DNA of 64,000 nt from Streptomyces genisteinicus (GCF_014489615.1 NZ_CP060825.1:1591501-1655500); one strand, 5' to 3'. Positions 20,504 to 29,831 are shown, counted from the first letter of the stretch. Notes: generated by a model not told the origin, from the sequence alone. A program made the numbers and translations.

Positions 20504-23476
20504 TCAGGCCTTCCGCTGGCGCGGGGTGCGGCCGGCGGTCGCCGCCGTCGTCTTCTTCGCCGCGGTCTTCTTCGCCGCCGTCTTCCTGGCCGGCTTGCGC
20601 GCCGCCGGCACCGGTGCCGCGTCGCTGATGCGCTCCGCGTCGAGGATGTCCCGGAGGAACTTGCCGGTGTGGCTGGCCGGGACGCCCGCGACCTGTTCGG
20701 GGGTGCCCTCGGCGATGACCAGACCGCCGCCGCTGCCGCCCTCCGGGCCCATGTCGACGACCCAGTCGGCGACCTTGATCACGTCGAGGTTGTGCTCGAT
20801 CACGATGACCGAGTTCCCCTTGTCGACGAGTCCGCTCAGCACCTTGATCAGCTTGCTGATGTCCTCGAAGTGCAGGCCGGTGGTCGGCTCGTCCAGGACG
20901 TAGACGGTCCGGCCGGTGGAGCGCTTCTGGAGCTCGGAGGCGAGCTTCACGCGCTGCGCCTCGCCGCCGGAGAGGGTGGGCGCCGACTGTCCGAGCCGGA
21001 CGTACCCGAGGCCCACCTCGTTGAGCGTGCGCAGGTGACGGGAGATCGTGGGGACCGCCTCGAAGAAGTCGAGCGCCTCCTCGATCGGCATGTCGAGCAC
21101 CTCGGCGATGGACTTGCCCTTGTAGTGGACCTCCAGCGTCTCCCGGTTGTAGCGCGCTCCGTGGCACACCTCGCAGGGGACGTAGACGTCCGGCAGGAAG
21201 TTCATCTCGATCTTGATGGTGCCGTCGCCGGAGCAGTTCTCGCAGCGGCCGCCCTTGACGTTGAAGGAGAACCGGCCGGGGAGGTACCCGCGGACCTTGG
21301 CCTCCATCGTCTCCGCGAACAGCTTGCGGACGTGGTCGAAGACACCCGTGTACGTGGCCGGGTTGGAGCGCGGGGTGCGGCCGATGGGCGACTGGTCGAC
21401 GTGGACCACCTTGTCGACGAGGTCGTCGCCGTCGACCCGGGTGTGACGGCCCGGGACGGACTTCGCGCCGTTCAGTTCGCGGGCGAGGTGGGTGTAGAGG
21501 ATGTCGTTGACCAGGGTCGACTTGCCGGAGCCGGAGACACCGGTGACGGCCGTGAGCACGCCGAGCGGGAACGAGACGTCGATGTCCCGGAGGTTGTTCT
21601 CCCGGGCGCCGTGCACGGTGAGCCGGCGCCCCGGGTCGACCGGGCGGCGGACGTCGGGGGTGGGGATCGCCTTCTTGCCGGACAGGTACTGCCCGGTCAT
21701 CGACTCGGCGTTCTTCAGGAGGTCCTTCAGCGAACCGGAGTGCACGACCTTGCCGCCGTGCTCGCCGGCTCCGGGGCCGATGTCGACGACCCAGTCCGCG
21801 ACCTTGATGGTGTCCTCGTCGTGCTCGACGACGATCAGGGTGTTGCCCATGTCGCGGAGCCGGACCAGGGTCTCGATCAGGCGGTGGTTGTCGCGCTGGT
21901 GAAGGCCGATGGAGGGCTCGTCCAGCACGTAGAGCACGCCGACGAGACCGGAGCCGATCTGGGTGGCGAGCCGGATGCGCTGGGCCTCGCCGCCGGAGAG
22001 GGTGCCGGCCGCGCGGTTGAGCGAGAGGTAGTCCAGGCCGACGTCGACGAGGAAGCGCAGCCGCTCGTTGACCTCCTTGAGGACCCGCTCGGCGATCTTC
22101 TTGTCCCGGGCGGTCAGCTTGAGACGGCCGAGGAAGTCGGCGCACTCGCTGATCGACATGGCGGAGACGTCGGCGATGGACTTCTCCATCACGGTGACCG
22201 CGAGCACGATCGGCTTGAGGCGGGTGCCCTCGCAGGTGGGGCACGGCACCTCGCGCATGTAGCCCTCGAAGCGCTCCCTGCTGGAGTCGCTCTCCGCCTC
22301 GGAGTGCCGCCGCTTGACGAACTGCACGGCGCCTTCGAAGGCGGGGGTGGTCCAGGCCCGCTCGCGGCCGTAGCGGTTGCGGTAGCGGACCTCGAGCTGG
22401 GTCTTGTGGCCGTAGAGCAGGGCCTTCTTCGCGCGGGCGGGCAGCCCGGCCCAGGGCATGTCGGTGGAGAACCCGAGCGCCTGCGCCAGCCCGTTGATCA
22501 GCCGGCCGAAGTACTCCTTGGTGTGGCCGTGCGACCAGGGGTGGATGGCGCCCTCGTCGAGGGACTTGTCCTCGTCGGGGACGATCAGCTCCGGGTCGAC
22601 CTCCATGCGGGTGCCGATGCCAGTGCAGTCGGGGCACGCGCCGAAGGGCGAGTTGAAGGAGAAGGAGCGCGGCTCCAGCTCCTCGAAGGAGAGGTCGTCG
22701 TACGGGCAGTACAGGTGCTCCGAGTACATCCGCTCGCGCTCGGGGTCGTCCTCGGGGAGGTCGACGAAGTCGAGCACGACCATGCCGCCGGAGAGGCCGA
22801 GGGCGGTCTCGACGGAGTCCGTCAGCCGGCGCTTGGCGCTGTCCTTGACCGTGAGGCGGTCGACGACCACCTCGATGGTGTGCTTCTCCTGCTTCTTCAG
22901 GGCCGGCGGCTCCGCGAGCTGGACGGTCTGCCCGTCCACCCGGGCGCGGCTGTACCCCTTGGTCTGGAGGTCGGAGAACAGGTCGACGAACTCGCCCTTG
23001 CGCTCCCGCACCAGCGGCGAGAGCACCTGGAAGCGGCTGCCCTCGGGCAGCGCGAGCACCTTGTCGACGATGGCCTGCGGCGACTGCCTCGAGATCGGGC
23101 GGGAGCACTCGGGGCAGTGCGGCTTGCCGATGCGGGCGAAGAGCAGCCGGAGGTAGTCGTAGACCTCGGTGATGGTGCCGACCGTGGAGCGCGGGTTGCG
23201 CGAGGTGGACTTCTGGTCGATGGAGACGGCCGGGGAGAGGCCCTCGATGAAGTCGACGTCGGGCTTGTCCATCTGCCCGAGGAACTGCCGTGCGTAGGAG
23301 GAGAGCGACTCGACGTAGCGGCGCTGCCCCTCGGCGAAGATCGTGTCGAACGCGAGAGACGACTTGCCCGACCCCGAGAGCCCGGTGAAGACGATGAGGG
23401 AGTCGCGCGGGAGGTCGAGCGAGACGTTCTTCAGATTGTGCTCGCGCGCGCCACGGACGATGAGACGGTCGGCCAC
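20504..23476 (-). CDS. uvrA: Excinuclease ABC subunit A
   Basis: UvrA is the damage-sensing ABC ATPase of nucleotide excision repair. 990 residues. The first Walker A is [10 protein letters not shown] (31-40) and the second is [13 protein letters not shown]. Two ABC signatures read LSGGEAQRI and LSGGEAQRV, each followed by [11 protein letters not shown] or [11 protein letters not shown]. Zinc cysteines are seen in CPTCEG and CENCSGDG...CEVCHG. I start it at GTG 23476 ([17 protein letters not shown]) with AAGGTG 10 bases upstream. The C terminus ends in a lysine/alanine tail ([16 protein letters not shown]) beyond the conserved part, common in Streptomyces UvrA. Confidence 0.97.
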   Translation of the reverse strand: MADRLIVRGAREHNLKNVSLDLPRDSLIVFTGLSGSGKSSLAFDTIFAEGQRRYVESLSSYARQFLGQMDKPDVDFIEGLSPAVSIDQKSTSRNPRSTVGTITEVYDYLRLLFARIGKPHCPECSRPISRQSPQAIVDKVLALPEGSRFQVLSPLVRERKGEFVDLFSDLQTKGYSRARVDGQTVQLAEPPALKKQEKHTIEVVVDRLTVKDSAKRRLTDSVETALGLSGGMVVLDFVDLPEDDPERERMYSEHLYCPYDDLSFEELEPRSFSFNSPFGACPDCTGIGTRMEVDPELIVPDEDKSLDEGAIHPWSHGHTKEYFGRLINGLAQALGFSTDMPWAGLPARAKKALLYGHKTQLEVRYRNRYGRERAWTTPAFEGAVQFVKRRHSEAESDSSRERFEGYMREVPCPTCEGTRLKPIVLAVTVMEKSIADVSAMSISECADFLGRLKLTARDKKIAERVLKEVNERLRFLVDVGLDYLSLNRAAGTLSGGEAQRIRLATQIGSGLVGVLYVLDEPSIGLHQRDNHRLIETLVRLRDMGNTLIVVEHDEDTIKVADWVVDIGPGAGEHGGKVVHSGSLKDLLKNAESMTGQYLSGKKAIPTPDVRRPVDPGRRLTVHGARENNLRDIDVSFPLGVLTAVTGVSGSGKSTLVNDILYTHLARELNGAKSVPGRHTRVDGDDLVDKVVHVDQSPIGRTPRSNPATYTGVFDHVRKLFAETMEAKVRGYLPGRFSFNVKGGRCENCSGDGTIKIEMNFLPDVYVPCEVCHGARYNRETLEVHYKGKSIAEVLDMPIEEALDFFEAVPTISRHLRTLNEVGLGYVRLGQSAPTLSGGEAQRVKLASELQKRSTGRTVYVLDEPTTGLHFEDISKLIKVLSGLVDKGNSVIVIEHNLDVIKVADWVVDMGPEGGSGGGLVIAEGTPEQVAGVPASHTGKFLRDILDAERISDAAPVPAARKPARKTAAKKTAAKKTTAATAGRTPRQRKA

Positions 23477-23671
23477 GCCGGTCCGCACCTTTCTAGAGAG
23501 AAGCGGCGGCACAGCCCCCGCCGCGTGTGATGTCTGCCTGTGGGGGGCCGCCAGAACGATGGATGCCTGACTTTCAAGAATGCCTCCACCGAGCGTATAG
23601 CACGCGCATTCGATTTACGGACGTCTTCCGCCCGCTTCACCCGATCGTGTGGCGGAGCTATCGTCAGCCGC

Positions 23672-24355
23672 ATGATCGACCACGCGCATGACCTGGCCTC
23701 TGTACGTGAGGCGACCGGGCGACTGCAGAACGCGGCCGCCCACCTCGACAACGCGGCAGCGGCCGAGCCGTCACGGCTTCCCGGGTGGAGCCGGGGGCAT
23801 GTGCTGGCCCACCTCTCCCGTAACGCCGACGCGCTCGTAAATGTTCTCCGGGGGCTGCCGATGTACGTCAGCGGGGAGGCGCGTGACGCCGACATCGAGC
23901 GCGACGCGCCCCGCCCGATGAGCGCCCACCTCGACGACCTGCGGGAAAGCGCCGGACGCTTCGACGCCCAGGGTGCGGCCCCCGCGGACTGGGGCCGCAC
24001 GGTCGAGCTGCGCAACGGGGTCACCGACCGCGCGGCACGCGTGCCGTTCCGCCGGCTCGTCGAGGTCGAGCTGCACCACGTGGACCTCGGGGTCGGCTAC
24101 GAGCTGGAGGACCTCCCGGAGGAGTTCACCGGGCGCGAGACCGACTTCCTCGCGCGGCGCTTCAGCGGCCTCGCGAGCGTGCCCCCGACGCGGATCGTGA
24201 CCGGCGCGGGCGAGTGGGCCACCGGCGGCACCGACGGCCCGCCGGTCACGGTCACCGGCACGCCCGCGGACGTCGTCGGCTGGCTCGCGGGCCGCCGCGA
24301 CGGCGCCGCCCTCCGCACGAGCGGCGGCCCGCTGCCCGTGCTGCCGCCCCTCTGA
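23672..24355 (+). CDS. Maleylpyruvate isomerase-type mycothiol-dependent enzyme
   Basis: 227 residues of the DinB-like mycothiol-dependent maleylpyruvate isomerase family. The N-terminal four-helix bundle includes LPGWSRGHVLAHLSRNADAL near residues 32-51, whose first histidine is a metal ligand in this family. VEVELHHVDLGVGY near 130 supplies the other histidines. The C-terminal part ends VTGTPADVVGWLAGR. The substrate cannot be read from sequence. Divergent from uvrA with a 195-base gap. Confidence 0.88.
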   Translation: MIDHAHDLASVREATGRLQNAAAHLDNAAAAEPSRLPGWSRGHVLAHLSRNADALVNVLRGLPMYVSGEARDADIERDAPRPMSAHLDDLRESAGRFDAQGAAPADWGRTVELRNGVTDRAARVPFRRLVEVELHHVDLGVGYELEDLPEEFTGRETDFLARRFSGLASVPPTRIVTGAGEWATGGTDGPPVTVTGTPADVVGWLAGRRDGAALRTSGGPLPVLPPL

Positions 24356-24381
24356 GGTCCGTCGCCCCGGGGGCGGCCTGT

Positions 24382-24415
24382 CCGGCGTACGCGGCGGGCC
24401 GGCGTACGCGGCGGG
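24382..24415. repeat. Perfect 17-bp tandem duplication
   Basis: 24382-24398 is repeated exactly at 24399-24415 in the 227-base gap between the mycothiol enzyme and the MBL-fold gene. No other feature is seen in that gap. Confidence 0.8.
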
Positions 24416-24582
24416 CCGACGTGCGGCGCCGGGCGCGCGGGTCTCCCCGGGCCGCAGGGCCCGGGGCCTGAGGGACGCCCTCGCGCCGGGTCGCGTCCGG
24501 GCGCCGCGGCCGGGCGGCGGGGCTCCGTTGCCGCCGTCGGGCGCCCGCCGGCCGGTGCGGGACAGCCCGTAGGCTGAGCGGC

Positions 24583-25239
24583 ATGACATACAGCGGTGTG
24601 GTGAAGGTCGGCGGCCCGGCGGACGTGCACGAGCTCACGGACCTGATGATCTCCAAGGTCGCGGTCGGCCCGATGGACAACAACGCCTATCTGCTGCGCT
24701 GCCGGGCGACGGGCGAGCAGATCCTGATCGACGCGGCGGCCGAGGCGGCGACCCTGCTCAGCCTGATCGGCGACGACTCGGTCTCGGCGGTCGTCACCAC
24801 CCACCGCCACGGCGACCACTGGGGCGCCCTCGCCGAGGTCGTCGCGGCGACCGGCGCGCGGACGTACGCGGGCCGGCACGACGCCGAGGGCATCCCCGTG
24901 GCGACCGACGTGCCGGTCGACGACGGGGACACGCTGCGGGTAGGGCGGGTCGAGCTGACCGCTCGCCATCTCGTCGGGCACACGCCCGGCTCGATCGTGC
25001 TCGTCTACGACGACCCGCACGGTCACCCGCACGTGTTCACCGGCGACTGCCTGTTCCCCGGCGGCGTCGGCAACACCCACGACGACCCGGCGGCCTTCGC
25101 GTCGCTGCTGGACGGCGTCGAGGAGAAGCTCTTCGGCCCGCTGCCCGACGAGACCTGGGTCTACCCGGGCCACGGGAGGGACACCACGCTCGGCGCGGAA
25201 CGCCCGCATCTCGCCGAGTGGCGCGGCCGCGGCTGGTAG
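24583..25239 (+). CDS. MBL-fold metallo-hydrolase (glyoxalase II-like)
   Basis: 218 residues. The metal motif THRHGDH is at residues 73-79 (H74, H76, D78, H79). LVGHTPGS supplies the next histidine near 130, FTGDCLF the bridging aspartate, and YPGHG the last histidine. This is the layout of hydroxyacylglutathione-hydrolase-like proteins; in actinobacteria a thioester of another thiol is plausible but not shown. Start ATG 24583, TAG stop followed at once by a small palindrome. Confidence 0.9.
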   Translation: MTYSGVVKVGGPADVHELTDLMISKVAVGPMDNNAYLLRCRATGEQILIDAAAEAATLLSLIGDDSVSAVVTTHRHGDHWGALAEVVAATGARTYAGRHDAEGIPVATDVPVDDGDTLRVGRVELTARHLVGHTPGSIVLVYDDPHGHPHVFTGDCLFPGGVGNTHDDPAAFASLLDGVEEKLFGPLPDETWVYPGHGRDTTLGAERPHLAEWRGRGW

Positions 25240-25587
25240 TCCGCCCGCGCGGGCGGCGGCGCCCGTACGCCTGCCGGACGCGTGCGGGCGGCGGCGCCCC
25301 CGCGCCTCCTGGTGCCCGTGCGACGGACACCGCGCCGGGCCCGCCGTCCGTGCGGAAACCCGGGCGCGACCGGCCTCGACGTCCCGGCCCGCCCGGAGGC
25401 AGGGGCTGCGGGCGCGCAGGCCGCGGGGCCCAGGCCGGCAGCCGTGCCGAGCGTCAAGGACCCGGCCACTCCGACCGCACCGGGTCACGGACCGCGACAG
25501 CCCGGCGCGGAGGGCTCGGACCCGGCCGGGCGGCGCGGACCTGGTCCCGCTCACGGGTCGCGCCGGCCGGGCGGCGTGACCCGGGGC
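25240..25587. other. Intergenic region between convergent MBL-fold and hydrolase genes
   Basis: 348 bases. It holds a 16-base palindrome at 25241-25256 and a 16-base direct repeat (25249-25264 and 25284-25299), otherwise G+C-rich sequence with no credible gene. Confidence 0.6.
25241..25256. terminator. Short palindrome immediately after the MBL-fold stop
   Basis: A perfect 16-base palindrome (6-bp stem with 4-base loop) starts 2 bases after the TAG stop. It is a plausible weak terminator. Confidence 0.4.
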
Positions 25588-26337
25588 TCAGGCCCGGTCG
25601 ACGGTGGTGGCGTCCGCGGGTTCGGGGCCGTCCTGGCCGGAGAAGGAGCGGACGACCGCGGGCGGCAGGGGGCCGAGGCCCAGCAGGCCCGTCACCAGGC
25701 GGACGGTGAGCGTGTGCCAGGCACCCGCCCCGCGCAGCATCGCGTGGTCCCCGCCGGGCACCCGCAGGGCGCAGGTCGCGGCCCCGGCGGCCCGCGCGCG
25801 CCGGGCCGCGCTCCACGAGTCCCGCGGGTCCGTCACCCGGTCGCGGTCACCGTGGACCAGCACGACGTCCTTGCCCGCGAGATGGTCCACGGGCTCGCCC
25901 TCGGGGCACCAGGGGGCGAGGGCGACCACGCCCCGCACCGCGGGGTGCGCGGCAGCGCTCAGCGCGGCACGGCCCCCCATCGAGTGGCCGACGAGGACGA
26001 CCGGGACGCTCCCGCAGGAGGCGGCCAGCTCGTCGAGGGCGCGCACGGCGTCCCGGGCGGCATCGGCCCGCTCCCCGTTCCAGCCGCGGTGGAGGTAGCG
26101 CACCCGGCCCAGAGCGATTCCGCGGCCCGCCGTGGCCCGTGCGATCGACGCCGAGAAGGGCCGCATCCGGGCACCTGCCAGGCTCAGCGCGGACGGTGGG
26201 GCGAGGCCGTCGGCGCGGCCGCCGTGGAGCACCAGGACCGCGGCCGACGGGCGGTCGGGCGCGCGGTCGAGCGCGAGGGCGGGCGCGAGGGCGGGCGGCG
26301 CGGTGTGCGGCTGCGGGCGTACGGCGATGACGGTCAC
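25588..26337 (-). CDS. Alpha/beta hydrolase
   Basis: 249 residues. Alpha/beta-hydrolase fold: an oxyanion region VLVLHGG near 34-40, nucleophile elbow GHSMGG with Ser119, the acid in LVHGDRDRVTDP, and the histidine in GGDHAM. No lipobox or clear signal peptide. Substrate unknown. It is separated from the upstream terC gene by the hairpin at 26442-26490. Confidence 0.85.
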   Translation of the reverse strand: MTVIAVRPQPHTAPPALAPALALDRAPDRPSAAVLVLHGGRADGLAPPSALSLAGARMRPFSASIARATAGRGIALGRVRYLHRGWNGERADAARDAVRALDELAASCGSVPVVLVGHSMGGRAALSAAAHPAVRGVVALAPWCPEGEPVDHLAGKDVVLVHGDRDRVTDPRDSWSAARRARAAGAATCALRVPGGDHAMLRGAGAWHTLTVRLVTGLLGLGPLPPAVVRSFSGQDGPEPADATTVDRA

Positions 26338-26441
26338 GTCCCTCTGTGCGGCGGCCGGTCCCGCGGGAAGCGGTTCCGGCGATGCGGTCCTGTCACGGTA
26401 TTCGCAGCCGCGGCCCCCGTGGACGGGTGCGGACGCGACGA

Positions 26442-26490
26442 GGCCCCGGCCGGGGGCGGGACGCTCTCGCGTCCGCCCCCGGCCGGGGCC
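26442..26490 (-). terminator. Terminator hairpin downstream of terC
   Basis: A perfect 18-bp stem (26442-26459 with 26473-26490) with a 13-base loop begins 27 bases after the terC stop on the minus strand. Confidence 0.8.
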
Positions 26491-26516
26491 GGGGTCAGGG
26501 ACCCGCCGGTGCCGTG

Positions 26517-27536
26517 TCAGGCCTCGACGCTGTCCTTGTCCTTGTCCGCGTCGCCCTGCGCGCCGCCGGCGGCGGCCTCGGCCGCCTCCCTCTCCGACTG
26601 CTTCTTGGACGCGATCAGGCTGGTGATCGTCGTGATGACGAGCACACCGCAGATCACGGCCAGGGAGAACGGGATGGAGATCTCGGGCACGTGCACGCCG
26701 CTCTCGTGCAGCGCGTGCAGCACGAGCTTGACGCCGATGAAGCCGAGGATCACCGACAGGCCGTAGCTGAGGTGGACCAGCTTCTTCAGCAGTCCGCCGA
26801 TGAGGAAGTAGAGCTGGCGCAGACCCATCAGGGCGAAGGCGTTCGCCGTGAACACGATGTACGGGTCCTGGGTCAGGCCGAAGATCGCCGGGATCGAGTC
26901 GAGCGCGAACAGCACGTCGGTGGTGCCGATCGCGAGCATGACCACCATCAGGGGGGTCATCACGCGCTTGCCGTTGACCTTGATGAAGAGCTTGGTGCCG
27001 TGGTACTTGTCCGCGACGCCGAACTTCTTCTCGACGGACTTGAGGAGCCTGTTCTCCTCGAACTCCTCCTCCTCGTCGTCGGCACGCGCCTCCTGGATGA
27101 GCTTCCAGGCGGTGTAGATCAGGAACGCGCCGAAGATGTAGAAGACCCAGGAGAAGCTGGCGATGATCGCGGCACCGGCCGCGATGAAGATCGCGCGGAG
27201 CACCAGGGCGATGAGGACACCGATCAGCAGCACCCGCTGCTGGAGGTGGGACGGCACCGCGAACTTCGCCATGATCAGGACGAAGACGAAGAGGTTGTCC
27301 ACACTCAGGGACTTCTCGGTGATGAAGCCCGCGAAGAACTCACCGGATGCCTGGCTCTCGCCCGCGACGAGAAGTCCGACGCCGAAGAGCACGGCGAGGA
27401 CGACCCAGACGATGGTCCAGATTCCGGCTTCCTTGATCGACACGTCATGGGGCTTGCGCCCGATGAAGAAGTCGACGGCGATGAGGGCACTGAGACCGAG
27501 AATGGTCAGCACCCAGACAGTCATTGAAACGTCCAC
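26517..27536 (-). CDS. TerC/Alx-family integral membrane protein (probable Mn2+ exporter)
   Basis: 339 residues with about eight membrane segments. Family features are AVDFFIGRKPHDVSIKEAGIW, the acidic SLSVDNLFVFVLIM in membrane helix 3, and LAIGTTDVLFALDSIPAIFG, whose aspartates lie in the membrane as in Alx/TerC transporters. A charged cytoplasmic loop (DDEEEEFEEN) and a Lys/Asp-rich C-terminal tail are present. GTG 27536 is preceded by GGAGG at 4-base spacing; ATG 27524 is too far. TerC/Alx proteins export Mn2+ or supply it to exported proteins. The manganese-riboswitch-like leader at 27581-27692 supports that reading. Confidence 0.9.
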   Translation of the reverse strand: MDVSMTVWVLTILGLSALIAVDFFIGRKPHDVSIKEAGIWTIVWVVLAVLFGVGLLVAGESQASGEFFAGFITEKSLSVDNLFVFVLIMAKFAVPSHLQQRVLLIGVLIALVLRAIFIAAGAAIIASFSWVFYIFGAFLIYTAWKLIQEARADDEEEEFEENRLLKSVEKKFGVADKYHGTKLFIKVNGKRVMTPLMVVMLAIGTTDVLFALDSIPAIFGLTQDPYIVFTANAFALMGLRQLYFLIGGLLKKLVHLSYGLSVILGFIGVKLVLHALHESGVHVPEISIPFSLAVICGVLVITTITSLIASKKQSEREAAEAAAGGAQGDADKDKDSVEA

Positions 27537-27540
27537 TGCG

Positions 27541-27586
27541 CCTCCGGCGTCGTACGGCTACTGATCAGCGTCGTCGCTGCCGGAGG
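27541..27586 (-). promoter_or_regulatory. Anti-Shine-Dalgarno switch of the terC leader
   Basis: The ribosome binding site region GCCGGAGG (27548-27541) is perfectly complementary over 8 bases to CCTCCGGC (27586-27579), whose first six bases form the 3' strand of riboswitch helix P1. The two pairings exclude each other. Formation of P1 would therefore free the ribosome binding site, giving a translational ON switch. Confidence 0.7.
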
Positions 27587-27692
27587 TCTCCTCCACCCGG
27601 GCGGCTCGCGCCGCGGCTCGGGCCGGCGCCCCGGGACCTCTCTTTCGGTCCGTATTGACGGGCACGCCGCAAGTCGGGAGTACTCCCCTCCG
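27581..27692 (-). ncRNA. yybP-ykoY-type (manganese) riboswitch upstream of terC
   Basis: On the minus strand, P1 is CGGAGG (27692-27687) paired with CCTCCG (27586-27581). Directly inside P1 is GGAGTA (27686-27681), the conserved L1 sequence of the class. The second conserved internal loop is CGTCAATACG (27660-27651) opposite CCGG, capped by a GACC/GGTC hairpin. A further GC-rich hairpin with a GCGA tetraloop completes the fold. These two loops form the Mn2+ site in known yybP-ykoY structures, and the class often precedes TerC/Alx genes. Identification is by eye from conserved loops and pairing. Confidence 0.82.
27676..27687. repeat. 12-bp perfect palindrome inside the terC leader
   Basis: GGGAGTACTCCC reads the same on both strands and overlaps loop L1 of the riboswitch. 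It is probably a consequence of the aptamer sequence, although an operator cannot be excluded. Confidence 0.5.
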
Positions 27693-27700
27693 CTCAAGGA

Positions 27701-27730
27701 ACAGTACAGGGAAGCCCAAGGAAAGGTAAA
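27701..27730 (-). promoter_or_regulatory. Probable promoter of the terC transcript
   Basis: On the minus strand, -10 TACTGT (27706-27701) and -35 TTTACC (27730-27725) are 18 bases apart. Transcription would begin near 27695, right at the 5' end of the predicted aptamer. Confidence 0.5.
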
Positions 27731-27784
27731 GTCGGTGCTTGTGGCGCTGCCCGCAGAGCATGGCAGCGCCGCCGGGGGACCGGC

Positions 27785-29743
27785 TCAGCGCCCCCAGGAG
27801 CGCCGGGAGGCGGCCACTTGTTCGAGTACCTGGCGCAGGATGGCGCTGCCCGGCGGCACGGTCGCCGGCTCGTACGTCCAGGCGTGCCGGACCCAGGGGT
27901 CGGCCAGATGGTCGTCGGGCACCGGCGTGATCCGCAGGAGTGAACGCCACAGCGGGTCGAGCACGGGGCCGTACGCGCTGGCGTCCTCACGGTCCGCGAC
28001 CATCAGCAGATGGACGCCGACGGCCGGGCCCTCGTCGGCCAGGTAGCGCAGCTGGGTGACGGCGCGGTCGTCGAAGCCGTGCGGGAAGTCGTTGACGATC
28101 AGCAGCTGCTCGGCGCGGTCGAGGTCCGGCGGGAGGGCGTCCGCCGCGCCGCCGCGCATGGCCATGGAGACCAGGTCGACGCGCTCGGTGAGCCGCGAGA
28201 GCACCGTGTGCACGCCCTGGGCCCCGGCGGCGGGGGGCGCGGCGAGCACACCGGTCTCGACGAGCGGGGCGAGCGGCGCGGCCGCCGAGCCGGCCGGGTC
28301 GATGACATGGACGGTGAACTCCCCCGGCGGGTACACCGCGATCAGCCGGGCCGCGAGGGCCACCGCCGTGTCGGCGGCCTGACGGCGCAGTGCGCCCTCG
28401 TCCATGGCCAGCGCGGCGTCCGAACTGGACCTGCCGCTGTCGACCCACAGCCCCCGCTCCAGCGGAAGGCGCACCAGCAGCGGAATCCTCAGTTCGGGGC
28501 TCTCCGGCAGGTGGATGTCACCGATCCGCAGGGCCATGGGGATCTCCATGGGCACCCGGTAGGCGTGCCAGACCGGGTTGTCCCAGCGCGCGTAGGAGGC
28601 GGGCAGCGCCGGCTCCACGACCTCGGACTCGGCCGTGAGCTGGGCCAGGTCGCGGTCGAGCACCTGGCGCGCCTGGTCGCGCAGCTGCTCGAACTTGGCG
28701 CGGGCGGCGGCACGCGCCGCGTCCCCGCCGCTGCCGATGCGGCTGCGCGGGTCGGAGAGGACCTGGTCGAGTTCCTTGTCCATCCGGGACTCGGCGAACT
28801 CCACGGCGCTGCGGTACGCGGCGACCGCCCGGGCGAGGTCCTCGAACATCCCCCAGACCTGGTTGTAGAGGCGCTCGTCCATGGACCAGCCGGTGGCGTC
28901 GCCGGCGACCGGGCCCGAGGGGCCGCCGGACCCGGCGGCGGGGGCCGCCACCGGCGGAGGCGGGGCGGTGGGCCGGCGGCGCGGGTGGGAGTAGTCGATC
29001 GGCCCCGCGGGCACCTGCGGGCCGTCGGGGACCGGGGTCGGCTGGGGTCCGGGGGACGTGGGGGCCGAGGGGCCGTCGGGGATCGTCCGTCCGGCGCTGG
29101 GGGGCGTGTCCGGGACGGCGGTCCGGTCGGGGCCGGGCGCCGCGGGGGCGCCGCCGTCCGTACGGGTGGAGACCCGGGCCGGCTCGGTGCGGGGCACCGC
29201 GGGCGCGACGACCGCGCGGACGGACTCGGCGATGTCCCGGGCCCGCGTGACGCCCTGGTCGGCCAGGAGGTCGCCGAGACCGCCGGCATAGCCCTGGCCG
29301 ACGGCTCGGACCTTCCAGGCACCCTGGCGCCGGTACACCTCGAGGGCCACGACCGCGGACTCGCTGTCGAGGCCGGTGACGGTGAAGCTGGCGATCTCCT
29401 CGCCGTTCTCGGCGACGACGGCGACGAACGGCGCGGCGGTCCCGCCGAACCGCTCCGGGGAGCCGGCGGCGCCCGTCAGCGCGAGGAGCACGCTGATCTG
29501 CTGCGCCTCCGCGGGGACCGCGTCCAGGTCGAGCGCGAAGCGCGGGGCGCTCTCGGCGCCCGCGGGCACCTCGACACCGGGGAGCACCGGGGCGCCGGGG
29601 CGGGCGACCCACTCGTCACGGGCGGCGCCGCGGTCGTCCGCGAGGGTGGCGCAGGCCACGACCGGATGACCGGCCGACACCCGTATGTCCAGTCGGGTGT
29701 GCGGCAAGGGGTGGTTCTGCCCCCGGACCAGCTCGGCCGTCAT
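27785..29743 (-). CDS. TerD-like domain fused to a degenerate FtsK/HerA-like domain
   Basis: 652 residues. Residues ~1-155 resemble a TerD/CABP domain (VLPGVEVPAG, FALDLDAVPAEAQQISVLLAL, VTGLDSESAVVALEVYRRQG, WKVRAVGQGYAGGLGDLL). A Pro/Ser/Thr-rich linker follows (~190-290), then a helical stretch (MFEDLARAVAAYRSAVEFAE). The C-terminal ~300 residues resemble FtsK/SpoIIIE P-loop proteins (VRLPLERGLWVDSG; LLIVNDFPHGFDD; GPAVGVHLLMVADRED), but where a Walker A should be there is only VDSGRSSSD, with no GKS/T. TerD systems act in a metal-linked membrane stress complex; the role of this fusion is unknown. terD lies upstream on the same strand. Confidence 0.8.
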   Translation of the reverse strand: MTAELVRGQNHPLPHTRLDIRVSAGHPVVACATLADDRGAARDEWVARPGAPVLPGVEVPAGAESAPRFALDLDAVPAEAQQISVLLALTGAAGSPERFGGTAAPFVAVVAENGEEIASFTVTGLDSESAVVALEVYRRQGAWKVRAVGQGYAGGLGDLLADQGVTRARDIAESVRAVVAPAVPRTEPARVSTRTDGGAPAAPGPDRTAVPDTPPSAGRTIPDGPSAPTSPGPQPTPVPDGPQVPAGPIDYSHPRRRPTAPPPPVAAPAAGSGGPSGPVAGDATGWSMDERLYNQVWGMFEDLARAVAAYRSAVEFAESRMDKELDQVLSDPRSRIGSGGDAARAAARAKFEQLRDQARQVLDRDLAQLTAESEVVEPALPASYARWDNPVWHAYRVPMEIPMALRIGDIHLPESPELRIPLLVRLPLERGLWVDSGRSSSDAALAMDEGALRRQAADTAVALAARLIAVYPPGEFTVHVIDPAGSAAAPLAPLVETGVLAAPPAAGAQGVHTVLSRLTERVDLVSMAMRGGAADALPPDLDRAEQLLIVNDFPHGFDDRAVTQLRYLADEGPAVGVHLLMVADREDASAYGPVLDPLWRSLLRITPVPDDHLADPWVRHAWTYEPATVPPGSAILRQVLEQVAASRRSWGR

Positions 29744-29795
29744 CGCTCTCTGTCCCCTCGGTCCTGTGCAGTGCGGTGCTGATGGTGGTGCGGTG

Positions 29796-29831
29796 CTGAT
29801 GGTGATGGTGGGGCTGATGGTGATGGTGGGG
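29796..29831. repeat. 18-bp tandem duplication in the leader of the TerD-FtsK-like gene
   Basis: 29796-29813 is repeated exactly at 29814-29831, and a related partial copy precedes it near 29779. The unit is built from GATGGT trinucleotide-like steps, 55-90 bases upstream of the start at 29743. Confidence 0.75.

Noticed and set aside
19908-23108. 1066-residue open frame on the minus strand within uvrA
   Set aside because: It is an alternative frame of uvrA; the real frame has all UvrA motifs.
23477-23671. SOS (LexA) box between uvrA and the mycothiol enzyme
   Set aside because: I looked for GAAC/GTTC-type palindromes and found none that match.
27651-27660. TTGACG on the + strand as a promoter towards the TerD-like gene
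   Set aside because: No -10 at proper spacing, and the bases belong to the conserved loop of the riboswitch on the other strand.
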